Positions 1 through 7,802 of a DNA stretch of 54,206 bases are shown one piece after another; position 1 is the stretch's first letter, and each line of letters begins with the position of its first letter. The stretch is from a virus: IMG/VR virus record IMGVR_UViG_3300033149_001601, positions 1 to 54,206 of that record. One strand, written 5' to 3'. A program made the position numbers and the translations under genes. Under the pieces are notes generated by a model, which worked only from the letters and a program-made list of their open reading frames with translations, searched no databases and was not told the DNA's origin.

Positions 1-1
1 G

Positions 2-538
2 ACAGGCTTCTCAGCATGGAAAGAGAATCCATGGGACGTTGAGATTTATCCAAGACAGTATCAAGTCACTAACGTCGTATCTGTAAACGATGATGGTAAG
101 ACGAACATGCATTCTCAGGTAACGATCACTTCTAATGGTGAGTCTGTAATCGTTCCTATTGATAATGCGAACTACGTTGAGAACTATCCAAAGGCTAAGT
201 TCAGATTCAACCCAAGACTTTACCTTGGTGTTGATGCTGGCTTTGCCCCATACAATATTGCAAAGGTTCAACCTGATGCAGTGGGCGAAGTAATACCTGG
301 CGCTCAGGTATTCTTGTTCTCACACGGCAAGACAAAGCTTGATACTGATTGGGCTATACTTGGATTGGGTCTTGGTTATGCAACACAGAACAGAGCGCTA
401 GGCTTTACGCTATCTCCTGTTCATTACAATGTAGGTAAGCCAATTCCTCTTATTGAGAATCTTTTCTTAGGTCCAACGGTGGGTTTAGATACGAAGGGTA
501 ACCTATCGTTTCTGCTGGGCTTAAAAGTAGGGTTATGA
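2..538 (+). CDS. Hypothetical protein, 5' end cut by window edge
   Basis: The frame is already open at base 2 and runs to a TGA at 536-538, so this is the C-terminal 178 residues or more of a longer protein. An internal ATG at 107 is in frame but has no reason to be preferred. The last 80 residues alternate hydrophobic and small residues with many glycines and end in Leu, a pattern reminiscent of a beta-barrel or beta-rich C-terminus. No enzyme motif is visible. It overlaps the next small gene by an ATGA, so the two are probably co-translated. I do not recognise the family. Confidence 0.75.
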   Translation, partial: TGFSAWKENPWDVEIYPRQYQVTNVVSVNDDGKTNMHSQVTITSNGESVIVPIDNANYVENYPKAKFRFNPRLYLGVDAGFAPYNIAKVQPDAVGEVIPGAQVFLFSHGKTKLDTDWAILGLGLGYATQNRALGFTLSPVHYNVGKPIPLIENLFLGPTVGLDTKGNLSFLLGLKVGL

Positions 539-666
539 AAATATTCTTACCAATAGAAATACTTGAATTTACTTTAGAAAGACAAGGGTATCTATACAAG
601 TGTGGAGGCTTTTGGATGACAAGAGCCAATGTATTAGATATCATTAGATTTGCACGCTATGAATAA
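535..666 (+). CDS. Small hypothetical protein, 43 aa
   Basis: The ATG at 535 overlaps the TGA of the upstream gene in an ATGA arrangement typical of translational coupling. The 43-residue product starts MKIFLPIEILEF and ends at a TAA. It has two cysteines-glycine positions (YKCGGFWMTR) but no recognisable motif. It is supported by the overlap and by filling an otherwise empty stretch; function unknown. Confidence 0.5.
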   Translation: MKIFLPIEILEFTLERQGYLYKCGGFWMTRANVLDIIRFARYE

Positions 667-703
667 AATTGAATATATTTATGCACAACATAAAGGAGGA
701 TGC

Positions 704-871
704 ATGACTCATAATCGTAACGATTCAAACTTTGTACAAGAGTATCTTTACATAGAGGAGTATCCACTTGATATTATGGAGCATGAGTATGTTTCTAAGG
801 GCAAGAATAAAACTGACGAGGCACTGAGAGGGGTGTGCGTCATAGACATACTTGGTAATGAAGAAGACTAA
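704..871 (+). CDS. Small acidic hypothetical protein, 55 aa
   Basis: The start at 704 is chosen because a very strong Shine-Dalgarno sequence (AAAGGAGGA at 692-700) lies just upstream; an earlier in-frame ATG at 659 has none. The product is short and acidic and ends with ILGNEED. It overlaps the start of the next gene by 14 bases. No motif is recognised. Confidence 0.65.
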   Translation: MTHNRNDSNFVQEYLYIEEYPLDIMEHEYVSKGKNKTDEALRGVCVIDILGNEED

Positions 872-1181
872 TAAAGTAAAGAAGCATAAGAAGTACATAG
901 TGATGTCTCAAGACGGACTATCTATGGCCGGACCAGAATACTTTGATTCACTGGATTCGTGGACGAAGGCACTATCAGTTGGTGTCTCTTGCTACACTGA
1001 GATTCAGCGTGTCCTCATTGAGGATGGGCTTGATGGTGATGATTCATATGTTGGTGCCATGAAAGTAACTACTGGACTGCAGCGCTCAATAGATGAGCTA
1101 AATGAACGCTACCCGAGTTTAACAGAACATATACACTCTACCTCGTTGTTGGTTAACGGGACTAGAGTATTTCGTTGTTGA
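858..1181 (+). CDS. Hypothetical protein, 107 aa
   Basis: Starts at the ATG at 858, inside the end of the previous gene, and ends at a TGA just before the infC ribosome binding site. The N-terminus is a lysine-rich tract (KKTNKVKKHKK) followed by a mixed acidic domain. No catalytic motif is visible. It sits directly upstream of infC and def in the same apparent transcript, but nothing in it indicates a translation role. Confidence 0.65.
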   Translation: MKKTNKVKKHKKYIVMSQDGLSMAGPEYFDSLDSWTKALSVGVSCYTEIQRVLIEDGLDGDDSYVGAMKVTTGLQRSIDELNERYPSLTEHIHSTSLLVNGTRVFRC

Positions 1182-1193
1182 GGAGACAATTAA

Positions 1194-1754
1194 TTGAAAC
1201 CAAGAAACCCAAGGCGCAGAAGGCCATACGTAAAAGAAGAGAAGCATTTCGTTAACTCTAGGATTAGAGCTAGAGAAGTCAGGTGCATCGATACAGATGG
1301 TTCCCATAATATTATGGAGACTTCCAAGGCGATAGCTTTAGCTGAGAAGCAGGGACTAGACCTGGTTCAGATCTCAAAGGGCAGGGAAGAAGTTCCTACC
1401 TGTAAAGTAATTGACTATTCAAAGTTCAAGTATGAGCAGTCAAAGAAAGAGAAAGCTGCAAAAAAGAAGCAGCGTGAGAATGCTATCAAGATAAAAGAGA
1501 TTAAGTTTAGACCATCAACTGGAGACCATGATTTGCAGACAAAGGCAAAGCATGCTCAGGAGTTCCTAGATGATGGACACAAGCTAAAAGTTACAATTGT
1601 ATTCAGAGGTAGGGAGCTTGCATACAAGGATGTTGCAAGAGAGACTTTGGATAAGTTTGTGAGCTTTGTTGATAATGCAGTATTTGAATCATCACCATCA
1701 ATGTCTGGTAGATTCATGTCTGCAATGATTGTTAAGAAAGCAGAATCACTATAA
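1194..1754 (+). CDS. infC: Translation initiation factor IF-3
   Basis: The 186-residue product matches bacterial IF-3 over its full length (E. coli IF-3 is 180). The N-terminal domain shows NSRIRAREVR near residues 21-30 and GLDLVQIS near 54-61. A lysine-rich linker leads to the C-terminal domain with KEIKFRP and FRGRE and a late GRFM. These arginines correspond to positions important for 30S binding in cellular IF-3. IF-3 controls start-codon choice and keeps the 30S subunit free. The start is a TTG at 1194 with an AGGAG sequence at 1181-1185; cellular infC itself famously uses a rare start codon. It overlaps def by one base, so initiation factor and N-terminal deformylase are coupled. Identity is very likely; activity on host ribosomes is inference. 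Confidence 0.93.
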   Translation: MKPRNPRRRRPYVKEEKHFVNSRIRAREVRCIDTDGSHNIMETSKAIALAEKQGLDLVQISKGREEVPTCKVIDYSKFKYEQSKKEKAAKKKQRENAIKIKEIKFRPSTGDHDLQTKAKHAQEFLDDGHKLKVTIVFRGRELAYKDVARETLDKFVSFVDNAVFESSPSMSGRFMSAMIVKKAESL

Positions 1755-2269
1755 TGATTATCACATCTGAGGAAGAACTCAGGGTTGAATGTGAAGACGT
1801 TAAGCCCGAAGAGGTTCAAGAGCTAAGAGAGAAGCTTGAGGCAGAGCTAAAGGCATCTGCAAAGCGAGGTTCTCCTGGTATTGGATTGGCTTGTCCTCAG
1901 ATTGGTATTGCCAAGCGTATGGCAATAGTAAGAGTCAATGACAAGCTATCTGTAGATCTAGTCAACCCAACTATTGAGTCGGGTTATGATAAGCAGCTGT
2001 TCGACGGTGAGGGTTGCTTATCATTTCCAGCTAGATATGAAAAGACTATGAGGTATCAAGAGGTTGTCGTTAAGTCGGACGTGTCGCCTAATTCATTCAT
2101 AGCAAAAGGTTTGTTTGCCGTAGCGATTCAGCATGAGATAGATCATCTTAATGGAGTCCTGCTTCCTGATGTTGCACTTAAGCAAGTACAGAAAAAGAAG
2201 GTTCGTCCAAATGATTTATGCCCATGTAATTCAAAAAAGAAATATAAAAAGTGTTGCGGTAAAAAGTGA
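1754..2269 (+). CDS. def: Peptide deformylase with C-terminal SEC-C zinc motif
   Basis: All three deformylase motifs are present: GIGLACPQ at residues 42-49 (second Ala of the usual GLAAPQ replaced by Cys), EGCLS at 86-90 and QHEIDH at 126-131, giving the Cys and two His metal ligands and the catalytic Glu. The enzyme removes the formyl group from nascent N-termini. Residues 151-171 are a SEC-C motif: RPNDLCPCNS then KYKKCCG, with Cys156, 158, 167 and 168 in the CxC-x8-CC pattern seen at the ends of SecA and YecA. The long C-terminal helix by which bacterial deformylase binds the ribosome is absent, as in other phage deformylases, so the SEC-C tail may replace it. The start ATG overlaps the infC stop by one base. 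Confidence 0.93.
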   Translation: MIITSEEELRVECEDVKPEEVQELREKLEAELKASAKRGSPGIGLACPQIGIAKRMAIVRVNDKLSVDLVNPTIESGYDKQLFDGEGCLSFPARYEKTMRYQEVVVKSDVSPNSFIAKGLFAVAIQHEIDHLNGVLLPDVALKQVQKKKVRPNDLCPCNSKKKYKKCCGKK

Positions 2270-2340
2270 ATTTATAAGTGCATGTAATTTTGTATGAATA
2301 CATTTTATAGGCATTTTTTAGCTTAAAAATAGGTTAGTTT

Positions 2341-2595
2341 ATGAGTGAAGAAAATACCGAAAAAAGAGTTCAAGACCTTGAAAGAAGGTTCGAGAATTTA
2401 AACGATTATCTTTCTAAGAATGGTGAAATTGTAATTGATTTAGTTATGAGAACAGCCGCATTAGAGAAGATATTAATACAAAACAATTTGTTTTCTGAAG
2501 AGCAAATTCAGGAAGAAGTTAAGAAAACTTATGCAAACTTAGCTGATAAGGCTAAGGCAGCAATGGGGGTCCAAGATGGAAGTCAAGCTGGATAA
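2341..2595 (+). CDS. Small coiled-coil hypothetical protein, 84 aa
   Basis: Begins at an ATG after a 71-base AT-rich gap following def and ends at a TAA. The sequence is charged and helical (KRVQDLERRFENLNDYLS), typical of a short coiled coil. It overlaps the next gene by 20 bases. No further function can be assigned. Confidence 0.65.
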   Translation: MSEENTEKRVQDLERRFENLNDYLSKNGEIVIDLVMRTAALEKILIQNNLFSEEQIQEEVKKTYANLADKAKAAMGVQDGSQAG

Positions 2596-2851
2596 GTTAG
2601 AAGAAACTATTCTTGAAAAATTAAGGGAGCAGACCGGAAAGTCCGATGAGGATCTTGTGAAGCTTGCCTTATGGGAACTGAATAAAAGCATAGCGAATGA
2701 ACAGCAGCAAATGCAGCCTGTTACCATTCCAATGCCTTATCCTGTGTACCCAACTAATCCTTACACACCTTCTCCAAGCATACCAACCAATCCTTGGGTT
2801 CCAAACACGGATCCGTACATTACTTGGGGAACTACAGCAAAGGTTAGTTAA
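2576..2851 (+). CDS. Helical protein with Pro/Tyr/Asn-rich tail, 91 aa
   Basis: The first 45 residues are a charged helix; the remainder is a proline-rich tail (PMPYPVYPTNPYTPSP) ending VS. It is the last gene before a clear rho-independent terminator, so it closes the first transcription unit. The tail looks like an extended interaction or linker segment. No known family recognised. Confidence 0.65.
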   Translation: MEVKLDKLEETILEKLREQTGKSDEDLVKLALWELNKSIANEQQQMQPVTIPMPYPVYPTNPYTPSPSIPTNPWVPNTDPYITWGTTAKVS

Positions 2852-2861
2852 GAAGATTTAT

Positions 2862-2894
2862 CCCTCAGAAGTGATAGTTACGCTGAGGGTTTTT
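2862..2894 (+). terminator. Rho-independent terminator
   Basis: A 7-bp stem, CCCTCAG at 2862-2868 and CTGAGGG at 2883-2889, is followed directly by five T residues. It lies 10 bases after the stop of the proline-tailed protein and before thioredoxin, so it would end the infC-def transcript. Confidence 0.85.
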
Positions 2895-2938
2895 GGTCGG
2901 GAGAAAGTAAGTCCTATTAAAATAACAAATGGAGTTAT

Positions 2939-3220
2939 ATGTTAAATATAGAAAATGGTGTTCACGTTGTTAAATTCGGAGCAGAGTGGTGCGGACCATG
3001 CAGACTAATCAATCCGCAGCTCGACAAGATGAAGCAGGAATTCGATACCATTAACTTTGTCTCAGTAGATGTAGACGATAACCCGGAATTAGCAAAAGAA
3101 TATAGAATTTCTTCCCTACCAACTGTTATATTAATTAGAGACGGCGAGGTTGTAGATACAGTCGTAGGCACCATGAGAGCGGAGCCTATGCGTCAGAAGC
3201 TTTCTGACCTCGTTGCATAA
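2939..3220 (+). CDS. trxA: Thioredoxin
   Basis: A 93-residue thioredoxin fold protein with the canonical active site WCGPC at residues 17-21 and the cis-proline loop SSLPT. It is slightly shorter than E. coli thioredoxin (about 108), lacking most of the first strand and helix. It reduces protein disulfides; in phages it may serve ribonucleotide reductase or a polymerase, but neither an RNR nor a T7-type polymerase is visible here. The GGAG at 2931 supports the start. It begins a new unit after a terminator. Confidence 0.95.
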   Translation: MLNIENGVHVVKFGAEWCGPCRLINPQLDKMKQEFDTINFVSVDVDDNPELAKEYRISSLPTVILIRDGEVVDTVVGTMRAEPMRQKLSDLVA

Positions 3221-3240
3221 ATATATTTAGGAGCAAGACC

Positions 3241-3537
3241 ATGGCAACAGCAAAGAAAACAGCACAAACAAAGTTATCTCACCAGATCTGGGATAGGATT
3301 AAGGATATTGATCTAGAGCTTTTCGCTCTTCCTGACCAGTATGTTGAAGTTAACGCAACACCAGTACTAGACATTTCTGATACAGAACTTCATCTCTTGC
3401 TTAAGGCAGAGGCGGTTCTTCCTCAGCTAGAGGAGAAGCTGCGTGAACTGAAGTGGGACCGTAATGATCCTACCAAGCAACTTGAGGTTTACCAGAAGTC
3501 TAAGTTTGTTGTTGTCAAGCTTGCATCTGTAGATTAA
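3241..3537 (+). CDS. Hypothetical protein, 98 aa
   Basis: The ATG follows an AGGAGC sequence and lies 20 bases after thioredoxin. The protein opens with a small Ala/Lys/Thr stretch, then an acidic helical domain. No motif is recognised. Spacing suggests the same transcript as thioredoxin. Confidence 0.7.
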   Translation: MATAKKTAQTKLSHQIWDRIKDIDLELFALPDQYVEVNATPVLDISDTELHLLLKAEAVLPQLEEKLRELKWDRNDPTKQLEVYQKSKFVVVKLASVD

Positions 3538-3548
3538 TAAAATGAATT

Positions 3549-3986
3549 GTGTCAGAAGAGAGTGTATTTCTAGTTCTCGGCTGCTTTGGCCGTAAAGAGG
3601 ATAACTTTGAGTTATGTCCTGGGGTCGAGAACCGCATTCTCAAACTTGACGATTCATTAGTATACATTGATGAGATCTGGGATTATCTAGAGGCCGTAAA
3701 GCTTCTAGATAAACCAGTCATCAATCTGAATGCTATTCGCAATATTGTATTCAGAATGCAGGACAAGTATGACCAAAAGATTCGCAAGCTCTGGTCAGAA
3801 AAAGAATTCCATATGATTGAAAGGTTCATCAACATGCACAAGCAATGTGGCTTGTACATGAAGCTGGTTACAGCAATCGATGAAGCACCTAAACCTCAAG
3901 AGTTTGAACTGATAAAAATTCAAGGCTCAAGTATAGAGCAGGCCGTTGAACCAAACATGGTTCAACCAAATAGGTCAAGAAGATGA
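3549..3986 (+). CDS. Hypothetical protein, 145 aa
   Basis: Read from a GTG at 3549; no in-frame ATG is available near the start of the open frame. The stop TGA overlaps the ATG of the ATP-grasp gene (ATGA), so it is probably coupled to it. It is largely helical, with a Cys in the N-terminal strand (LVLGCFGRKED). Function unknown; it could be a partner of the ligase. Confidence 0.65.
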   Translation: MSEESVFLVLGCFGRKEDNFELCPGVENRILKLDDSLVYIDEIWDYLEAVKLLDKPVINLNAIRNIVFRMQDKYDQKIRKLWSEKEFHMIERFINMHKQCGLYMKLVTAIDEAPKPQEFELIKIQGSSIEQAVEPNMVQPNRSRR

Positions 3987-4729
3987 ATACATTTAACAGA
4001 CCATATTTATTTATGTCTGGAGAGCCAACTGTAGCAACTACGTTGGCTTTTTCCAATTCTAAGTGGGACTGTATATCAGTGCCCACTAAGCTTGTGCAAT
4101 CTGAGTATGCACTAGATAAGATACGTAGAGAGAATCGCCCACGCGAAGTTCTTTCCGGTATAATTCACTACGCTGATGTTTCGGATAAGGAAATAGAACA
4201 CAGAGTTCTGAGAGAGTGTAAGGAAGCAGGCTTCGTTGAACATGATATCGTTCAGTCAGATGAGTTCGCATATCAGATGCCATTCCCGTTCGTTCTTAAG
4301 ACAGGAACTGAGCATAGAGGCATTGGTAAGTACCTGATAAGTTCTGTTAGAGATATTCCTGAGTGGGAAGGTATAGCAACCATGGAACCATACTTTGAAG
4401 GAGAGTCTGTACGAGTTCTAATTATTGGCTCTGAGGTGTTCTCATTCAAAACTACAAACCCTGACTCATGGATTAAGAACTCTCCCGGAGCAGATATTGA
4501 AAAGTGTTCTGTGCCTACTGAGATGATTCAGCATGCTAAAGAATGTAAGCAGTATTTCAGATTGGACATTGCTGGGATGGATTACATCCTTGAGGATGAC
4601 GGAACCTTTCATTTCCTAGAGATCAATCAGTATCCAGGTCTTGGGGTGTTCGAGGATACCGAGGAATGTGGAAAGGCATTCATTAAAGAGAAGATGTACG
4701 CCATAGAAATGAAAGAAGGTAAGCTGTGA
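3983..4729 (+). CDS. RimK-like ATP-grasp ligase
   Basis: The 248-residue protein has an ATP-grasp core of the RimK/glutathione-synthetase type. Visible elements are the lysine strand FVLKTGTEHRGIGKY near residues 102-116, the acidic hinge MEPYFEGESVRV near 133-144, and the metal-binding end DIAGMDYILEDDG followed by FLEINQYPGLG near 213-223. These enzymes join a carboxylate to an amine or thiol through an acylphosphate. The substrate cannot be read from the sequence; modification of a protein C-terminus (as RimK does to ribosomal protein S6) is one option given the nearby translation genes, but that is speculation. Confidence 0.8.
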   Translation: MNTFNRPYLFMSGEPTVATTLAFSNSKWDCISVPTKLVQSEYALDKIRRENRPREVLSGIIHYADVSDKEIEHRVLRECKEAGFVEHDIVQSDEFAYQMPFPFVLKTGTEHRGIGKYLISSVRDIPEWEGIATMEPYFEGESVRVLIIGSEVFSFKTTNPDSWIKNSPGADIEKCSVPTEMIQHAKECKQYFRLDIAGMDYILEDDGTFHFLEINQYPGLGVFEDTEECGKAFIKEKMYAIEMKEGKL

Positions 4730-5100
4730 GAGTCTCAAGATTATTGTTTGCATCAAGGTCTCCTCGTTTAGGATCCTTGAAGGGAAAGCCCATTATCTGG
4801 CATCCTAAGAATGCGCCACCAAAGGGAATGTACGGCTGGGTTAATAAACAGGACAAGCTTGGGAACTTTTGGGTGCCTCAAGTTCTTGTTAAGACTAAGG
4901 ATATCCATAAGTGGATTGAGAAGAGAGCATCTGATCTTGGTAAGGACAAGGGAACCATAGCCTTAGTTATTAGAGAGGCTCATGATGACTATGCTTACTT
5001 TGGAATGTTCTGGACGTATCTGAAGTTAAAGAGCCAGGATTATCATCCATATTACGGCGACTGGTTTACTAACTTAGATATATTCCCTAATGAGGTTTAA
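4726..5100 (+). CDS. Hypothetical protein, 124 aa
   Basis: Starts at a GTG that overlaps the TGA of the ATP-grasp gene. The sequence is rich in Trp and Tyr in its second half (MFWTYLKLK, YHPYYGDWF), suggesting a compact globular domain. It is not recognised. A later in-frame ATG (residue 35) is an alternative start but would break the coupling. Confidence 0.6.
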   Translation: MRVSRLLFASRSPRLGSLKGKPIIWHPKNAPPKGMYGWVNKQDKLGNFWVPQVLVKTKDIHKWIEKRASDLGKDKGTIALVIREAHDDYAYFGMFWTYLKLKSQDYHPYYGDWFTNLDIFPNEV

Positions 5101-5101
5101 T

Positions 5102-5449
5102 ATGAAGATACCAACAACAGAATTCCAGGAAAAAGCCCTAGCTAACGTTCAGAAGCATCAGGAAGAATATTTAGAGCAGAAGCAATCTGATGAGAACTAT
5201 GAGCGTATGAAGAAGCTTGTAGGTTCAGGATTGCAGTCTCCATCCTTTGAGCTAACTCAGGAGGAGAAGCTGGGATTATTCGATTCAATACTGGAATGCC
5301 TTGAGTCTGGAGATGATAATCAGACTATTGCTAAGAATGTAGTGGCCTGTTTCGAGGATAAACTGGCTGAATTGGACCCAGAGCAGAAGATTGAGGTAGC
5401 ACCCAAGAAGGGGCTTAGAGGGCCAGTATTCAGGAGATCCGGTCAATAA
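5102..5449 (+). CDS. Hypothetical helical protein, 115 aa
   Basis: Start chosen at 5102 because GAGG at 5093-5096 is well placed for it; an in-frame ATG at 5090 would add four residues. The protein is charged and helical, ending in a basic GLRGPVFRRSGQ. No motif recognised. Confidence 0.65.
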   Translation: MKIPTTEFQEKALANVQKHQEEYLEQKQSDENYERMKKLVGSGLQSPSFELTQEEKLGLFDSILECLESGDDNQTIAKNVVACFEDKLAELDPEQKIEVAPKKGLRGPVFRRSGQ

Positions 5450-5464
5450 TTAAGCATATTTGAC

Positions 5465-5713
5465 ATGGATGAAGCTAACCTGGAGAAAACTATCAAAAGG
5501 CGTGAGGACTCTCAACGTAGAGAGCGTCTTATGAAGTTGCTTGCTCTTATTGAGTCAGGGAAGTTTGATTCAGAGAAAATACCTGAAGAACTTCTTTACT
5601 ACGAAGGTGAGAGGCCAAGAGAGGTATATGTTTCTCCAAAAGACAGAGATGATTACAACTCTGGATATATGGAAATAGGGGAGATGATGGTCTCTTCACC
5701 AAATGTTCGTTAA
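5465..5713 (+). CDS. Hypothetical protein, 82 aa
   Basis: Short protein with an arginine-rich helix (KTIKRREDSQRRERLMKLL) followed by an acidic region. It sits in a run of closely spaced small unknown genes on the same strand. No function can be assigned. Confidence 0.6.
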   Translation: MDEANLEKTIKRREDSQRRERLMKLLALIESGKFDSEKIPEELLYYEGERPREVYVSPKDRDDYNSGYMEIGEMMVSSPNVR

Positions 5714-5721
5714 AGGATATC

Positions 5722-6102
5722 ATGCGCACAATTACAGAATCTAATATGAAAAGACTAATAGCCCAGAGAGATGAGGCTAAGACTGTTGGACTTACCAAGG
5801 TTGCCGCTCAGCTTTCTGCTCAGATTGGCACCATTGGAACTAGAGAAGATGCTGCTGAGTATCATTATGATTACTCTGAGCTAAAGGACCATGTTCAGGC
5901 TTCTCTTTGGGATGCGGCTATTAGAGCGCAGGATTTCTACGGAAAGCTTGCTGATGCTGCTGAACTTCAGGACATGATCGAGAAGCAGGCGGAAGACTTT
6001 ATTAACTCAGTTAGAGTTCAGACTGGTGCAACCATTGGTGCATATGAGTCCTCTTTGCCAGGTGAAGTACAAGCGGCAATCGAGGTTTCAGAAGATGACT
6101 GA
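5722..6102 (+). CDS. Hypothetical helical protein, 126 aa
   Basis: An Ala-rich, mostly helical protein ending in acidic residues (EVSEDD). It begins 8 bases after the previous stop and overlaps the next gene by 8 bases. No family recognised. Confidence 0.65.
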   Translation: MRTITESNMKRLIAQRDEAKTVGLTKVAAQLSAQIGTIGTREDAAEYHYDYSELKDHVQASLWDAAIRAQDFYGKLADAAELQDMIEKQAEDFINSVRVQTGATIGAYESSLPGEVQAAIEVSEDD

Positions 6103-6589
6103 TGCTAATCCTCTTCCATTCGAGAGAGAGCGCGAGATAACTAAGGCTAAAGAGCTTAAGCTGTCTGGCAAGAAGTCTCGCTTTCAGAAGCAGATCCTTG
6201 AGAGACAGGAAGCTGAGAAGGCTAAGGAGACCTTTGATCAGCGTGCATCTCAGTTCATGGAGAATCGTCAGCAACAGCAGGCGGAGGGCGTAGAGACCGC
6301 AAAGAAGCTGATTGCAATGTTGAGGGACAAAACTATCCCTCAGAATAAAGGTGTACTTTCTGTAACAGAAGAGCAGGAAGTAAGATCAGAATTCAATATT
6401 CTAATCAATTCACTAAACAATGACCAAAGTCAGCCTGAGGGACATGGCTCTCTAACAGCTATAGCTTTGCTTGTGAAAACTCTATTTGAGATGCGTGATA
6501 GAATGAATGCTTTAGAGTATGAACTATCCGTTGCCAAAAAGAAAATAGAGTCGAGAGCTGCGGCATCAGAGGCTTCAAAGAATGGCTAA
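6095..6589 (+). CDS. Charged coiled-coil hypothetical protein, 164 aa
   Basis: Start at the ATG at 6095, overlapping the upstream stop; an upstream in-frame ATG at 6026 would create a 77-base overlap and is less likely. The N-terminal half is highly charged (FEREREITKAKELKLSGKK) and helical. A second helical segment near the end also looks coiled-coil. Unknown function; neighbours lead into the primase gene. Confidence 0.65.
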   Translation: MTDANPLPFEREREITKAKELKLSGKKSRFQKQILERQEAEKAKETFDQRASQFMENRQQQQAEGVETAKKLIAMLRDKTIPQNKGVLSVTEEQEVRSEFNILINSLNNDQSQPEGHGSLTAIALLVKTLFEMRDRMNALEYELSVAKKKIESRAAASEASKNG

Positions 6590-6785
6590 AGAATTAGGCA
6601 TCACCAAGGAATACCTAATGCAACTTATAGCTGAGGAAAAAGAAGCCCTCGCAGCTTACGAACAGTCATGCACAAGATTCAAGATAACGCCGAACTCACT
6701 AGCGACATCAGTAGCAGCAGCAAGGATAGAACTGCTGGAGGATCTGATGCGTGGGGAGACTCTAACGGCAAAAATGAAAGTATAA
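6582..6785 (+). CDS. Small hypothetical protein, 67 aa
   Basis: Overlaps the preceding gene by 8 bases and the following primase-fragment gene by 118 bases in another frame. The helical sequence contains one cysteine. The long overlap means either the primase start is later than drawn or both reading frames are used. Confidence 0.5.
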   Translation: MAKELGITKEYLMQLIAEEKEALAAYEQSCTRFKITPNSLATSVAAARIELLEDLMRGETLTAKMKV

Positions 6786-7345
6786 AAAGAATACGTGCAG
6801 CGAATAGAAAAGTAAGACTCTATTCGATACTTAAATCGTATAACGTACAAACTCCCAAAGCTTACTCAGGTCAGGTTTGGTCTAACCTTATACCGTGTCC
6901 GTTCCCGGATCACAAGGATAGAACTCCATCTTTTGGATACAATTTCGTCCAAGATAGATTCAACTGTTTTGGCTGCAAGAAGTCTGGAAGAGCAGTAGAG
7001 TTCATTGCTGGTAAAGAAGGCAAGAAAAAGATTCTTGTAGCAGAATCTATTCTGGAACACTATGCGGACGCAGAATATCTGGAAGATCTTCCAGAAGAAG
7101 AGGAAGAAGATCCAAGAGTACAAGAGCTTCTTTTCCAGATGTCTGAGACTATTCGAGAAGCGATACAGAAATCCAAGGGTGAAGCTACAGCGTTGAAGAA
7201 TATCGATAAGATCATTTGGTGGTTCGATATGTACATCGCTGTAAGAGCTGGTCAGAAGAATAACTGCAGATCTTCGAACATAGGTGTCGAGGAGCTGGAG
7301 GCGCGTGTCTTCAAAGCTAAGTCTCTACTAGAGCAGCTCACATGA
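6668..7345 (+). CDS. DnaG-type primase zinc-binding domain protein
   Basis: Residues 77-103 form a CHC2 zinc-binding module: CPFPDH at 77-82 and CFGC at 100-103, with the intervening TPSF strand typical of DnaG N-termini. It would recognise template initiation sites for primer synthesis. The remaining 120 residues are acidic and helical and contain no toprim core. The catalytic toprim half is a separate gene at 26792-27586. The first 45 residues are low-complexity Ser/Asp/Gly and read through the end of the previous gene, and no later ATG, GTG or TTG start was found before the conserved part. The stop overlaps the next start by ATGA. Confidence 0.85.
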   Translation: MHKIQDNAELTSDISSSSKDRTAGGSDAWGDSNGKNESIKRIRAANRKVRLYSILKSYNVQTPKAYSGQVWSNLIPCPFPDHKDRTPSFGYNFVQDRFNCFGCKKSGRAVEFIAGKEGKKKILVAESILEHYADAEYLEDLPEEEEEDPRVQELLFQMSETIREAIQKSKGEATALKNIDKIIWWFDMYIAVRAGQKNNCRSSNIGVEELEARVFKAKSLLEQLT

Positions 7346-7581
7346 AGTTTGGCAATCACAATTGGGAAAAGACATCTAAGTTACCGTTACCAGCTCATAA
7401 CGGAGCGAGTGCTCATTACCAAAGATGGTACTGCAATAAATGCAATACGATAATTACAGTTTTTGGAGACCAGATTTTCGAATGGTCTCTATATGAAGAT
7501 GTAAAGAATGATCAGACTTGCTTCTTAGATGGACCACCTCCTTCTTGTGAAGAAGTAAGAATGGAAGATGCACTAACATGA
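7342..7581 (+). CDS. Tandem Cys-pair small protein A, 79 aa
   Basis: First of three adjacent paralogues. It opens MKFGNHNWEK, has a single zinc-ribbon-like knuckle CNKC, and ends PPPSCEEVRMEDALT. The family shares an N-terminal MKxGxHxxE, a central CxxC and a terminal SCEExxMxxAL. The start overlaps the primase stop by ATGA. Function unknown; the Cys pattern suggests metal binding, perhaps with one more ligand from the conserved SC near the end. Confidence 0.8.
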   Translation: MKFGNHNWEKTSKLPLPAHNGASAHYQRWYCNKCNTIITVFGDQIFEWSLYEDVKNDQTCFLDGPPPSCEEVRMEDALT

Positions 7582-7802
7582 AGCTAGGAACTCACAAGCT
7601 AGAGCCTGGCCCTTATACTATGTCACATAAATGTTCAGGCTGTGGTATTGTAGTTAGAGTTGTTCCAGCTTCATCAGGGTTAGCTATACCATTTGTATGG
7701 GGGTATGATGAGAATGATATCAATATGACTTATCGTAGTCCAGATAAGGAGCGACCCCCTATGTCTTGTGAGGAGCGAACGATGAATGAGGCTTTGAAAT
7801 GA
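7578..7802 (+). CDS. Tandem Cys-pair small protein B, 74 aa
   Basis: Second paralogue of the tandem family: starts MKLGTHKLE, has CSGC in the middle, and ends PPMSCEERTMNEALK. It is joined to both neighbours by ATGA overlaps, which strongly supports it as a real gene. Function unknown. Confidence 0.8.
   Translation: MKLGTHKLEPGPYTMSHKCSGCGIVVRVVPASSGLAIPFVWGYDENDINMTYRSPDKERPPMSCEERTMNEALK

Noticed and set aside
2270-2340. Promoter in the gap after def
   Set aside because: The gap is AT-rich with several TATA-like words, but no -35/-10 pair with acceptable spacing was found.
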